Positions 32,663-42,888 of a stretch of DNA of 64,000 nt are shown here, piece by piece. The notes beneath the pieces were generated by a model. The model was not told the origin of the DNA. It saw only the letters and a program-made list of their open reading frames with translations, and ran no database searches. The translations under genes were made by a program, and so were the position numbers. Each line of letters starts with the position of its first letter. Position 1 is the first letter of the stretch. This stretch comes from Sanguibacter keddieii DSM 10542 (GTDB taxonomy: Bacteria; Actinomycetota; Actinomycetes; Actinomycetales; Cellulomonadaceae). The stretch is from NCBI RefSeq assembly GCF_000024925.1, contig NC_013521.1, forward strand, positions 1,054,001 to 1,118,000. Direction: 5' to 3'.

Positions 32663-35458
<2,796 letters not shown>

Positions 35459-35529
35459 TCATCCAGACGCAGCTGCACGAGGCTGCACATGGCTGCACAG
35501 AGGTAGCCGGCCGCTCCCACGCGGCCACC

Positions 35530-35565
35530 CGGCGAGGGCCCCACCATGAGGTGGGGCCCTCGCTG
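35530..35565. terminator. secA terminator
   Basis: GCGAGGGCCCCACC (35532-35545) pairs perfectly with GGTGGGGCCCTCGC (35550-35563), loop ATGA. It lies 75 bases after the secA stop and may also serve the convergent DUF6459 gene. Confidence 0.85.
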
Positions 35566-35602
35566 CGTCAGACGTGCACGTGTCGAGAGCGATCGGGTCA
35601 GA

Positions 35603-35630
35603 GGTCAGGCGCTGGCGGTCAGGCGCTGGC
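35603..35630. repeat. 14-bp tandem repeat in the secA - DUF6459 gap
   Basis: GGTCAGGCGCTGGC is repeated exactly at 35603-35616 and 35617-35630, followed by a partial third copy. Apart from this and the hairpin at 35530, I see nothing coding in the 354-base stretch 35459-35812. Confidence 0.8.
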
Positions 35631-35812
35631 GGTCGGGCCTCCGCAGCCCGACCCACGGGCCCCGGGGCAAGCCTGCCTCGGGACTCTCACCAGACCTGCG
35701 GGTAGGTCGGTCTGGCTGGCCAGAGTCGAGGGCTGTGAGCCAGCCAGGCACAGGGGCCATCGGCCAGCTGGTCTCCAGGACTGTCCGGCTGCCCCGTCGA
35801 GAACACCCCCGG

Positions 35813-36355
35813 TCAACCGATCTCGAGGACCACTGCGCGCCACCGACCTCGGTGCAGCTCGACGCGGAGGGCGATGGCCCTGACCCGGTCGACGTCGTCG
35901 ACGACGACGCCCGCCTCGGCGGCGTCGGCGCCGACACGCACCACGCGCGCTCGCCGCACCCGCGACCTGGACTGCGGCGTGGGCGGTGCGCCTCGCCGGT
36001 CTCGTGCCGCGGTGCTCACCTGGAGCCTCGCCTCGAGCTGCTCGTAGACCTCGGGGGAGACGGAGCGGACCAGCTGGGCGATCGGCCGGATGCCGCGCAG
36101 CACCTCCGTCGCAGCGTGGGCGACGGCGCAGCAGATCGCCGTAGGGTCGCCCGGGGCGGTAGGTGCCCCGTCGCGCGTCTTCTGCTGTCCCGTCGCGACC
36201 AGGGCGTCGTCCTCCCGCCGCGGGTCCCGCTGACGGGGCGGAGGGACGCCTTCGGCCTGCTCTCCACCCGCGCCCTGTCGGTGCTCCGTGGGAGTCTGTG
36301 GTTGACGGGGCGTCTGCCTGTCGGGGATCTCGGCAGCGGGGGCCAGCGCAGTCAT
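35813..36355 (-). CDS. DUF6459 (Rv3242/SecA-neighbour type) hypothetical protein
   Basis: 180 residues from ATG 36355, which has AAGGA seven bases upstream; the frame continues further upstream without protein-like content. The first 75 residues are Pro/Gln/Arg-rich and disordered. The conserved part runs from about residue 80: CCAVAHAATEVLRGIRPIAQLVRSVSPEVYEQL, then RVRRARVVRVGADAAEAGVV and a beta-rich end ALRVELHRGRWRAVVLEIG. This pattern (LxGxRPxxQLxRWxSPxVYExL ... GRWxxxxLxxG) is that of a small protein often encoded beside secA in actinobacteria; its function is unknown. Convergent with secA. Confidence 0.75.
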   Translation of the reverse strand: MTALAPAAEIPDRQTPRQPQTPTEHRQGAGGEQAEGVPPPRQRDPRREDDALVATGQQKTRDGAPTAPGDPTAICCAVAHAATEVLRGIRPIAQLVRSVSPEVYEQLEARLQVSTAARDRRGAPPTPQSRSRVRRARVVRVGADAAEAGVVVDDVDRVRAIALRVELHRGRWRAVVLEIG

Positions 36356-36499
36356 GTGCGGTCCTTCGTGTCGTGAGGTCAGGGACCAGGCTGGACGGTG
36401 GGCCGCGCCATGAGGTCCGGCCGACGGCCGTCCATGGTGGCCCCTCGGGTCTCCAGGTATAGCGACGCCTGGTTGACAAAGTACACATAAAAGCGACTC

Positions 36500-36508
36500 T
36501 GTGGATAA
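36500..36508 (-). promoter_or_regulatory. DnaA box (perfect TTATCCACA)
   Basis: On the minus strand the 9-mer reads TTATCCACA, the classical high-affinity DnaA box. It lies in an unusually AT-rich pocket (about 36470-36515) of the 388-base gap between the DUF6459 and DUF6912 genes. Confidence 0.6.
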
Positions 36509-36533
36509 AGTGCGCAGATTGTGCGCTCGTGCC

Positions 36534-36542
36534 TGTGGACAA
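36534..36542 (-). promoter_or_regulatory. DnaA box (TTGTCCACA, actinobacterial form)
   Basis: On the minus strand the 9-mer reads TTGTCCACA, the form preferred by Streptomyces and mycobacterial DnaA. It has the same orientation as the box at 36500 and lies 34 bases away centre to centre, about three helical turns. Confidence 0.6.
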
Positions 36543-36568
36543 CGGTTGCCGTCCACCGCTGGGCGAGT

Positions 36569-36680
36569 GCAGGTCGACTGCAGGTCGACTGCAGGTCGAC
36601 TGGCAGCAGGGGGTGTGAGCGACGTCGTGCCGGCTCAGTGCTCGACAGGGCTCGACAGGGCTCGGCAGTGCTCGGCAGCA
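36569..36680. repeat. Two adjoining short tandem repeat arrays next to the DnaA boxes
   Basis: GCAGGTCGACT is repeated three times exactly (36569-36601). Further on, four 10-bp units CTCGACAGGG, CTCGACAGGG, CTCGGCAGTG and CTCGGCAGCA occupy 36641-36680. Besides these and the DnaA boxes, the gap 36356-36743 shows a TTGACA hexamer near 36472 but no convincing partner -10 element and no gene. Confidence 0.8.
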
Positions 36681-36743
36681 CCAGGAGAGCACCTCCCGGG
36701 CGCCTGAGCCCCTCTGTCCTCACGCTGGTGGCACACTAGGGCC

Positions 36744-37232
36744 ATGCGCCTCTACGTCCCCGTGACGCTCGCCGAGCTCGACGCCCTCACCGGCCCCACC
36801 CTCACCCTCGAGTCCCGGGGCGCGCACGCGGCCACCCCGCAGCTCGTGGCAGAGCTCGCGGCAGAGGGGGTCGACGACCTCGAGGAGGTGGAGTTCGTGG
36901 CCCAGCTCGCCGCGGCGGACGACTCGCTCGTCCTCGTCGCGGCCGACCCGGCCGTCCCGTGGCTGCGCGCGGTGGTCTCCGTGGACGTGCCCGACGTATC
37001 CGTGCGAGTCCTCGCCGCCGACGGTGCGTCGGACGACGAGCTCGCTCCCAGCGCGGTGCACGTCGACGGTCCACTCACCGGCGTCCGGATCGTGTGCGCG
37101 CACGTCGACGAGCCCGAGGCCGCGAGCGACATCCAGGCTGTCATGGGCGGGGACGACGACGCCATCGAGCGCCTCGCCGACCGCGACCTCCTCTGGTACG
37201 ACGCCACCGAGCTCAGCGCCATCCCACGCTGA
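36744..37232 (+). CDS. DUF6912 family protein
   Basis: 162 residues, ATG start. It begins MRLYVPVTLAELDAL, the signature of the small acidic DUF6912 proteins of actinobacteria, and keeps the late motif DIQAVMGGDDDAIERLADRDLLWYDATEL. It is strongly acidic, without signal peptide or membrane segment, so presumably cytoplasmic. The function is unknown. It is transcribed toward hisN on the other strand, with an 18-bp tandem-repeat tract between them. Confidence 0.75.
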   Translation: MRLYVPVTLAELDALTGPTLTLESRGAHAATPQLVAELAAEGVDDLEEVEFVAQLAAADDSLVLVAADPAVPWLRAVVSVDVPDVSVRVLAADGASDDELAPSAVHVDGPLTGVRIVCAHVDEPEAASDIQAVMGGDDDAIERLADRDLLWYDATELSAIPR

Positions 37233-37244
37233 GCAGCGCCACCC

Positions 37245-37346
37245 GCCAGCCCGACGCCACCGGCCAGCCCGACGCCACCTGCCGGCCCGACCCCTCTGAC
37301 CGGCCCAGTGCCTCTGACCGGCCCAGCATCTCTGACCGGCCCCTCC
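37245..37346. repeat. 18-bp tandem repeats between DUF6912 and hisN
   Basis: GCCAGCCCGACGCCACCG-like units fill 37245-37262 and 37263-37280. A second family, CCTCTGACCGGCCCAGTG-like, occurs three times at 37293-37310, 37311-37328 and 37329-37346. Both families have an 18-base period, although the tract lies outside the called genes. Confidence 0.85.
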
Positions 37347-37361
37347 CGTACCCGGACGGGG

Positions 37362-38162
37362 TCAGTGCGCCCCGAAGCCGACCGTCGCCAGGACGTGGTC
37401 GTGCAGGTGCCCGTTGGTCACCGCTGCGTTGCCGCCGAAGGGACCGTCCACCCCGGCGAGCGACGTGAAGCGTCCGCCGGCCTCGGTGACGATGGGCACG
37501 AGGGCTGCCATGTCGTAGAGCTCGAGCTCGGGCTCGACCGCGATGTCCACGGCCCCCTCGGCGACGAGCATGTAGGACCAGAAGTCGCCGTAGGCGCGCG
37601 TGCGCCACGTCTGCCGGGAGAGGTCGAGGAAGTGCGGCAGCCGCCCGCGCTCCTCCCACCCGCTGAGGCTCGAGTACGACATCGAGGCGTCGGCGATGTC
37701 CCTGACCCCGGACACCTGGAGCCGCGTCGCGGAGGACAGCGACCGGCCGGTCCACGCGCCGGTGCCCTGCGCGGCCCACCAGCGCCGTCCGAGCGCCGGG
37801 GCGCTCACCACGCCGACCACGATCTCGTCGCCCTCGGCGAGCGCGATGAGCGTGGCCCAGACGGGCACGCCGCGGACGAAGTTCTTGGTGCCGTCGATCG
37901 GGTCGACGATCCACCGGCGGGAGCCGTGGCCCGTGGCGCCGAACTCTTCCCCGAGGACGGCGTCGCGCCCGCGCGAGCGGCTCAGCTGCCCGCGGATGAT
38001 CTCCTCGGCGCTGCGGTCGGCGTCCGTGACCGGCGTGTGGTCGGGCTTGGACTCGACGTGCAGGTCGAGCGCCTTGAAGCGGGCCATGGTCTGCGCGTCG
38101 ACCTGGTCGGCGATCACGAGCGCGAGCCGGAGGTCGTCGTCGTAGTGCGGGCGGGCGATCAT
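37362..38162 (-). CDS. hisN: Histidinol-phosphatase, inositol-monophosphatase family
   Basis: 266 residues from ATG 38162; a GTG at 38171 would add three residues. Metal-binding and catalytic motifs of the IMPase fold are present: [23 protein letters not shown] and the late [19 protein letters not shown]. Length and the pattern [21 protein letters not shown] at the start fit actinobacterial HisN, which removes phosphate from L-histidinol phosphate. Related inositol phosphatases cannot be fully excluded. It follows rsgA on the same strand after 58 bases. Confidence 0.87.
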   Translation of the reverse strand: MIARPHYDDDLRLALVIADQVDAQTMARFKALDLHVESKPDHTPVTDADRSAEEIIRGQLSRSRGRDAVLGEEFGATGHGSRRWIVDPIDGTKNFVRGVPVWATLIALAEGDEIVVGVVSAPALGRRWWAAQGTGAWTGRSLSSATRLQVSGVRDIADASMSYSSLSGWEERGRLPHFLDLSRQTWRTRAYGDFWSYMLVAEGAVDIAVEPELELYDMAALVPIVTEAGGRFTSLAGVDGPFGGNAAVTNGHLHDHVLATVGFGAH

Positions 38163-38220
38163 GTCTCTCACCGTAGCCTGGCGAGCCTGCGACCTGCGGT
38201 CAGGCGCGCGAGACGAGGTC

Positions 38221-39255
38221 TCAGGCGCGCGAGACCAGCAGCCGGCGGAAGGAGTCGAGGCGTGCTGCGCGGGCGGCCCGGACCTCGTCGTCGGGTGACG
38301 CCGCGACCCACTCGTCGAGCGCGCAGTCCGGAGACCCCTCGAGGTGGGTGCAGCCGCGCGGGCACTCCTGCGCGACCTCGTCGAGGTCGTCGAAGGCGGT
38401 GAGCAGGTGCTCGATCTGCACGTGCGCGAGCCCGAAGGACCGCACGCCCGGGGTGTCGATGACCCAGCCGCGGGCGCCGTCGTGCTCGGGGAGGCGCAGC
38501 GCGACCGCCGACGTCGAGGTCTGGCGGCCGCGTCCGGTCACGTCGTTGACGACGCCGGTGGTGCGACGGGCGCCGGGGACGAGCGCGTTGACGAGCGTGG
38601 ACTTGCCGACGCCCGAGTGCCCCACGAACACCGAGGTCCGTCCGGACAGCGAGTCGCGGACGGCCTCGAGCGGGGTGATCTCACCCTCGTCGCCGCGCGA
38701 CGTGGTGACCACCGAGACGCCGATGGGCTCGTACAGGGACCGCAGGGCGTCGGGGGAGGCCAGGTCTGCCTTGGTGAGGCACAGCAGCACGTCCATGCCG
38801 GCGTCGTAGGCGGCGACCACGCAGCGGTCGATCATGCGTGTGCGGGGCTCGGGGTCGGCGAGGGCCGTGACGATCACCAGCTGGTCGGCGTTCGCCACGA
38901 TGATGCGCTCGTAGGGGTCGGTGTCGTCTGCGGTACGCCGCAGCACGGTCGCGCGCTCGGTGATCCGGACGATGCGTGCGAGGCTGCCCTCCTCGCCCGT
39001 CGTGTCACCGACGACGTCGACGCGGTCGCCGCAGACCACGCGCTGGCGCGTCAGCTCGCGCGCCTTCATGGCCGTGACCACGTGCTCGTCGGGCTGGTCC
39101 TCGTCGACGAGCAGGGTGTAGCGGCCGCGGTCGACGCCGGTGACGAGGCCGGAGACCGCGTCCTCGTGCTCGGGGCGGGTCTTGGTGCGGGGCCGCGAGC
39201 CACGCTTGCTCGGGCGGCTGTGGAAGTCGGACTCGTCGATCGGGCGTCGTCCCAC
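38221..39255 (-). CDS. rsgA: Small ribosomal subunit biogenesis GTPase RsgA
   Basis: 344 residues from GTG 39255, five bases after the aroA stop. An OB-fold domain ([19 protein letters not shown]) precedes a circularly permuted GTPase: the G4-like LCLTKADLA comes first, then the P-loop [12 protein letters not shown], then G3 [10 protein letters not shown]. The C-terminal zinc finger has C-x4-C-x-H-x6-C in [14 protein letters not shown]. The protein matures the 30S subunit. The aroA-rsgA-hisN order is conserved among actinobacteria. Confidence 0.94.
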   Translation of the reverse strand: MGRRPIDESDFHSRPSKRGSRPRTKTRPEHEDAVSGLVTGVDRGRYTLLVDEDQPDEHVVTAMKARELTRQRVVCGDRVDVVGDTTGEEGSLARIVRITERATVLRRTADDTDPYERIIVANADQLVIVTALADPEPRTRMIDRCVVAAYDAGMDVLLCLTKADLASPDALRSLYEPIGVSVVTTSRGDEGEITPLEAVRDSLSGRTSVFVGHSGVGKSTLVNALVPGARRTTGVVNDVTGRGRQTSTSAVALRLPEHDGARGWVIDTPGVRSFGLAHVQIEHLLTAFDDLDEVAQECPRGCTHLEGSPDCALDEWVAASPDDEVRAARAARLDSFRRLLVSRA

Positions 39256-39260
39256 GGGGC

Positions 39261-40607
39261 TCAGGCCCCGGTGCCGTCGGAGGCGGGTGCGAGCATCCCG
39301 GACCAGAGGTCGGTGAAGCCCGGCAGCGTCTTCGCGGTCGTGCCCACGTCCTGGACCTGGACCCCGGGCACGCGCAGACCGATGATCGCCCCGGCCGTGG
39401 CCATGCGGTGGTCGTGGTACGTCTCGAAGACCCCTCCGTGCAGCGGGCGCGGGGTGATGACGAGGCCGTCGCTCGTCTGCTCGGCCTGGCCGCCGAGGCG
39501 GGTGATCTCGGTCGCGAGGGCCGCGAGGCGGTCGGTCTCGTGCCCGCGGAGGTGCGCGATGCCGCGCAGCCGGCTCGGCGACCCGGCGATCGCGGCGAGG
39601 GCGGCGATGGTCGGCGCGAGCTCTCCGGCGGCGTGCAGGTCGACGTCGATGCCGTGGATCTCGCCCGTCCCGGTGACGGTGAGCACGTCGCCGTCGAGGT
39701 GCGCGGAGCCACCCATGCGGGTGAGGAGCTCGGGCATCATCGCGCCGGGCTGGGTGGTCGTCGTCGGCCAGCCCGGCACCCGGACGGTGCCGCCGGCGAC
39801 GAGCGCCGCGGCGAGGAAGGGCCCGGCGTTGGAGAGGTCGGGCTCGACCCGGACGTCGCGGGCTGCGACGGGGCCGGGGGAGACCTGCCAGATGGCCGGG
39901 CGAGAGGCGTCGACGGTCACGCCCGCCTCGCGGAGGAGCTCGACCGTCATGTCGATGTGCGGGATGCTCGGCAGGGTCGCGCCGGTGTGCCGCAGCGTGA
40001 GGCCCTGCTCGAAGCGGGCCGCGGCGAGCAGCAGGCCGGACACGAACTGGCTCGAGGCCGAGGCGTCGACGTCGACGGACCCGCCGCGGACCGAGCCCGC
40101 GCCCTGGATGGTGAACGGCAGCAGACCGCGCCCTCCGTCGTCCACACGGACGCCGAGGCCGCGCAGGCCGTCGAGGATGGGGCCCATGGGGCGCACCCGT
40201 GCGCCCTCGTCCCCGTCGAGGGTGACGCGCGCACCCGACAGGGCGGCGACGGCCGGCACGAACCGCATGACGGTGCCCGCGAGGCCGCAGTCGACGGTGA
40301 CGTCGCCGGAGACGGTGCCGGGGGTGATGTGCCACTCGCTCGGGCTCTCGCCCTCGGTGACGGTCGCGCCGAGCGAGCGCAGCGCGTCGACCATGAGGTC
40401 GGTGTCGCGGCTGCGGAGCGCACCGCGGAGGGTGCCGGGGCCGTCGGCGAGCGCGGCGAGCACCAGGTAGCGGTTGGTGAGGGACTTGGACCCGGGGACC
40501 TCGACGGTCGCGTCGAGCTGTCCCGCTACCGGCGCGAGGGTCGGGGCCGCCCAGAGGTCGGCGTGCTCGGCGGGGCTCGTCGCGGGAGTTCCTGGGGTGC
40601 TCGTCAT
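39261..40607 (-). CDS. aroA: 3-phosphoshikimate 1-carboxyvinyltransferase (EPSP synthase)
   Basis: 448 residues from ATG 40607. Substrate-binding motifs are clear: [20 protein letters not shown] near the N-terminus, [36 protein letters not shown], and [15 protein letters not shown] near the end. The enzyme joins PEP and shikimate-3-phosphate in aromatic amino acid synthesis. The sequence LAGTVMRF at the loop equivalent to the LNAGTAMRP region of plant enzymes lacks the Pro and has the actinobacterial class form. First gene of aroA-rsgA-hisN. Confidence 0.95.
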   Translation of the reverse strand: MTSTPGTPATSPAEHADLWAAPTLAPVAGQLDATVEVPGSKSLTNRYLVLAALADGPGTLRGALRSRDTDLMVDALRSLGATVTEGESPSEWHITPGTVSGDVTVDCGLAGTVMRFVPAVAALSGARVTLDGDEGARVRPMGPILDGLRGLGVRVDDGGRGLLPFTIQGAGSVRGGSVDVDASASSQFVSGLLLAAARFEQGLTLRHTGATLPSIPHIDMTVELLREAGVTVDASRPAIWQVSPGPVAARDVRVEPDLSNAGPFLAAALVAGGTVRVPGWPTTTTQPGAMMPELLTRMGGSAHLDGDVLTVTGTGEIHGIDVDLHAAGELAPTIAALAAIAGSPSRLRGIAHLRGHETDRLAALATEITRLGGQAEQTSDGLVITPRPLHGGVFETYHDHRMATAGAIIGLRVPGVQVQDVGTTAKTLPGFTDLWSGMLAPASDGTGA

Positions 40608-40623
40608 GCCCCCCAGGTTATGG

Positions 40624-40665
40624 CACCCGGGCCCCGAGACCGGCAGCGGTCTCGGGGCCCGGGTG
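40624..40665. terminator. Perfect 18-bp hairpin terminator between DoxX gene and aroA
   Basis: CACCCGGGCCCCGAGACC (40624-40641) and GGTCTCGGGGCCCGGGTG (40648-40665) are exact complements, loop GGCAGC. It ends the DoxX transcript and separates it from aroA. Confidence 0.85.
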
Positions 40666-40735
40666 GTGTCTGCGGCGGCCTCGAGAGGCCGCGAGCCGCC
40701 GTGGAGACGGCCGGAGGGGGCGGAGGGGGCGGAGG

Positions 40736-41314
40736 TCAGTCGGGCGTCACGGCGTCGACGACCCTGGACGTCGCGGACGACGCCTGGGTCTTCGCCTTGG
40801 TGGCGGCCTTGCTCACCTTGGCCACGCGGGCGGCGCGCAGGGCGGTGGTCTCCTTGGCGGCCTTCACCGCGGCGTGCTTGTCGCGGGCGTGGTCGAGACG
40901 CCACGACATGCCCGGCTTGCCCTCGGTGTCGACGCCGGCGAGGAGCGCGGCGCCGAGCGCACCGAGACGGCGGACGAACCGCTCCGTGCGCACCGAGCGG
41001 GAGACCGGGCCGGAGGTGAAGGGCTCGTCGGCGACAGCGACGGGGAGCGTGAGCGCTGCGAGGAGCAGCGCGGAGCGTCGGGGCGCACGGCCAGTGGCCA
41101 TCGAGAGGCCGGCGGCGACGGTCAGCGCGCCGTGCGCGCGGACGGCCGACTTCAGCTGGCTCTCGGACAGCGGCTGCTGACCGAGGGCGGCGGTGACCTT
41201 GTCGGCCGGTCCCCGTGCCGTCACGGCGTGCGCGGCGGGGTGGCGGAGCGCGTCGAGGCCGTCGTGCACGAACCAGGTGGCGAGCAGTGGGCGGGCGATC
41301 TTGCGAAGCAGCAT
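40736..41314 (-). CDS. DoxX-family membrane protein
   Basis: 192 residues, ATG start with GAGGAG upstream. The beginning [30 protein letters not shown] matches the DoxX family, and three to four hydrophobic segments follow ([29 protein letters not shown]). The C-terminal 50 residues are Lys/Ala-rich and soluble. DoxX-like proteins have been linked to thiol/oxidative stress membrane complexes in mycobacteria (SodA-DoxX-SseA). Divergent from the redox sigma factor gene, which may fit that theme, but there is no direct evidence. Confidence 0.8.
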   Translation of the reverse strand: MLLRKIARPLLATWFVHDGLDALRHPAAHAVTARGPADKVTAALGQQPLSESQLKSAVRAHGALTVAAGLSMATGRAPRRSALLLAALTLPVAVADEPFTSGPVSRSVRTERFVRRLGALGAALLAGVDTEGKPGMSWRLDHARDKHAAVKAAKETTALRAARVAKVSKAATKAKTQASSATSRVVDAVTPD

Positions 41315-41508
41315 CGGTGGGTCTCCTCACGACCAGTGGTCCGGCAGGCGCTGGGGCGAGCCCGGCACCGTCTCCTCCCGACTCTATCGCCGGACGTGCA
41401 GAGACGCCCCGCGAGGTCGGGAGCGTCCCGTCGGTGGGCAGGGACGTCACGGCCTCAGGCGCGTCACCCGCATCATCTGTGTCTGCGCCGCCTCACCCGC
41501 GCCCCGCC

Positions 41509-41535
41509 GGGAATGCAGACCCCCGGTGCCGTGTT
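41509..41535 (+). promoter_or_regulatory. SigR/SigH-type promoter (GGGAAT-N18-GTT)
   Basis: GGGAAT at 41509-41514, exactly 18 bases, and GTT at 41533-41535 equal the published Streptomyces sigma-R consensus. It faces the sigR-like gene at 41629, placing its own sigma factor under autoregulation. In the 314-base gap 41315-41628 this is the only element I can support. Confidence 0.75.
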
Positions 41536-41628
41536 GACGCCGTCGTGACATGTGTACTCGAAGAGACCGCGACCAGCCGTGCGGGCCGTGGAGGCGCCGG
41601 AGGACCGGTGGCACTAGGCTCGGCCGTG

Positions 41629-42267
41629 ATGACTGACGACACCAACCGCGCGCCCGAGGCCGAGGGCGACGCCGAGCGGACCCGACGGTTCGAGCGCGAC
41701 GCGCTCGCGCACCTCGACCAGCTCTACTCCGCCGCGCTGCGGATGACCCGCAACCCGAGCGACGCCGAGGACCTGGTCCAGGAGACCTTCGCCAAGGCGT
41801 TCGCCGCGTTCCACCAGTACCGGCCGGACACGAACCTCAAGGCGTGGCTGTACCGGATCCTCACGAACACGTTCATCAACACGTACCGCAAGAAGCAGCG
41901 CGAGCCGCTGCAGTCTGCGGCCGAGGACGTCGAGGACTGGCAGATCGCCCGCGCCGCGTCGCACACGTCGACCGGGCTGCGCTCGGCCGAGGCCGAGGCG
42001 CTGGACCGGCTGCCCGACTCGGACGTCAAGCGGGCGCTCCAGGAGATCCCGGAGGACCGCCGGATCGCGGTGTACCTCGCGGACGTCGAGGGGTTCCCGT
42101 ACAAGGAGATCGCCGAGATCATGGGCACGCCGATCGGCACCGTGATGTCGCGGCTGCACCGCGGTCGCGGCCAGCTGCGGGGGCTGCTGAACGACTACGC
42201 GGCAGACCGCGGCTTCTCCGGGGCCGACCGCACCAAGAGCACGACCGGCACGAAGGGGGAACGGTGA
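41629..42267 (+). CDS. sigR: Redox-responsive ECF sigma factor, SigR/SigH type
   Basis: 212 residues from ATG 41629 (a GTG one codon upstream is an alternative). Region 2 has [27 protein letters not shown] and [24 protein letters not shown]. Region 4 has [41 protein letters not shown]. These closely match SigR of Streptomyces and SigH of mycobacteria, which direct thiol-oxidative and heat responses. The stop overlaps the anti-sigma start. Upstream is a matching sigma-R promoter. The location beside aroA/rsgA is the same as for sigH in M. tuberculosis. Confidence 0.93.
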   Translation: MTDDTNRAPEAEGDAERTRRFERDALAHLDQLYSAALRMTRNPSDAEDLVQETFAKAFAAFHQYRPDTNLKAWLYRILTNTFINTYRKKQREPLQSAAEDVEDWQIARAASHTSTGLRSAEAEALDRLPDSDVKRALQEIPEDRRIAVYLADVEGFPYKEIAEIMGTPIGTVMSRLHRGRGQLRGLLNDYAADRGFSGADRTKSTTGTKGER

Positions 42268-42506
42268 AGGACGACGACAGCTGCGACGAGGTGATGAAGC
42301 ACCTCTTCGAGTTCCTGGACTCCGAGATGACCGCCTCGGACGCCGAGAAGATGCGCGTGCACGTCGCCGAGTGCTCCCCGTGCCTGGCCGAGCTCGGCAT
42401 CGACGAGATGGTCAAGCGCCTGCTGCGCCGTTCCTGCACGGAGCAGGCGCCCGAGCACCTGCGCGTCCGCATCCACTCGCAGATCACGCTGCTCAGCGAG
42501 GGCTGA
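42264..42506 (+). CDS. rsrA: ZAS-family redox anti-sigma factor, RsrA/RshA type
   Basis: 80 residues, GTG overlapping the sigma stop (GTGA). The zinc-binding set C7, H33, C37 and C40 (HVAECSPC, H-x3-C-x2-C) is complete, and C58 matches the extra Cys near the end of RsrA. In RsrA disulfide formation releases zinc and frees the sigma factor. Length, position and cysteine pattern leave little doubt about the function. It is the last gene of the pair, followed by a strong terminator. Confidence 0.92.
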   Translation: MKDDDSCDEVMKHLFEFLDSEMTASDAEKMRVHVAECSPCLAELGIDEMVKRLLRRSCTEQAPEHLRVRIHSQITLLSEG

Positions 42507-42522
42507 GCGCGGACCTCACGAC

Positions 42523-42564
42523 ACACGAAGGGCCCTGTCGCAGCTGCGACAGGGCCCTTCGTGT
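42523..42564. terminator. Perfect 21-bp palindromic bidirectional terminator
   Basis: ACACGAAGGGCCCTGTCGCAG (42523-42543) is followed directly by its exact reverse complement (42544-42564), between the convergent rsrA and bL37 genes. Confidence 0.88.
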
Positions 42565-42577
42565 ACGTATCGACGAA

Positions 42578-42652
42578 TCAGGCGTTGGGACGCTTGCCGT
42601 GATTCGCTGCGCTGCCCTTACGGCTGCGACGCTTGCGTCCGCGCTTGCTCAT
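42578..42652 (-). CDS. Large ribosomal subunit protein bL37 (24 residues)
   Basis: A 24-residue frame with ATG at 42652, TGA at 42578 and GGAG six bases upstream of the start. The product begins MSKRGRKRRSRKG and ends NHGKRPNA, an extremely basic peptide matching bL37, the small actinobacterial protein found in mycobacterial 50S cryo-EM structures. It is easily missed because of its size. It stands alone, convergent with rsrA. Confidence 0.9.
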   Translation of the reverse strand: MSKRGRKRRSRKGSAANHGKRPNA

Positions 42653-42749
42653 GGTTACTCCCTGACGTCGAAAGGACTGGTTGGCCGCGCGCGTGAGCGC
42701 ACTGCCTCGTCTCTATGGTCCCACACCTGAGGCTGTGCCTCGAACTCGA

Positions 42750-42835
42750 CGGACCAGCATGCGCCCCGGAGCCTCGAGCCCGTCGGACCGCAGGCGCACC
42801 TGAGCCCCGAGACTGCCGGACCAGCATGCGCCCCG
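42750..42835. repeat. 19-bp direct repeat upstream of pilT
   Basis: CGGACCAGCATGCGCCCCG occurs exactly at 42750-42768 and 42817-42835, 67 bases apart. The flanks (CGAGCC... and TAGCTCGGG) are also loosely similar. The core contains the palindrome GCATGC. Confidence 0.75.
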
Positions 42836-42852
42836 TAGCTCGGGACGTGACG

Positions 42853-42881
42853 CTCAAGTTCGGGTCGTGACCTGCCGATGG
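42853..42881 (+). promoter_or_regulatory. Candidate FliA/WhiG-type promoter of pilT
   Basis: CTCAAG (42853-42858), a 15-base spacer and GCCGATGG (42874-42881) fit the sigma-28 class. The GTG of pilT lies only 8 bases after it and no Shine-Dalgarno sequence is present, so the transcript would be leaderless or nearly so. Confidence 0.5.
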
Positions 42882-42888
42882 ACCGCAC

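Noticed and set aside
35546-36376. Plus-strand frame of 276 residues in the gap after secA
   Set aside because: It reads through a terminator hairpin and tandem repeats and overlaps the DUF6459 gene on the other strand, which has a proper Shine-Dalgarno sequence and conserved motifs.
36472-36500. Promoter from the TTGACA at about 36472
   Set aside because: No acceptable -10 hexamer occurs 16-18 bases downstream, and the next gene is 270 bases away.
36356-36743. Chromosomal origin of replication
   Set aside because: Only two DnaA boxes are present and the usual dnaA-dnaN-recF or rpmH neighbours are missing; kept only as a DnaA-binding locus.
37245-37346. CRISPR array
   Set aside because: Units are 18 bp and directly adjacent with no unique spacers, and no cas genes are nearby.
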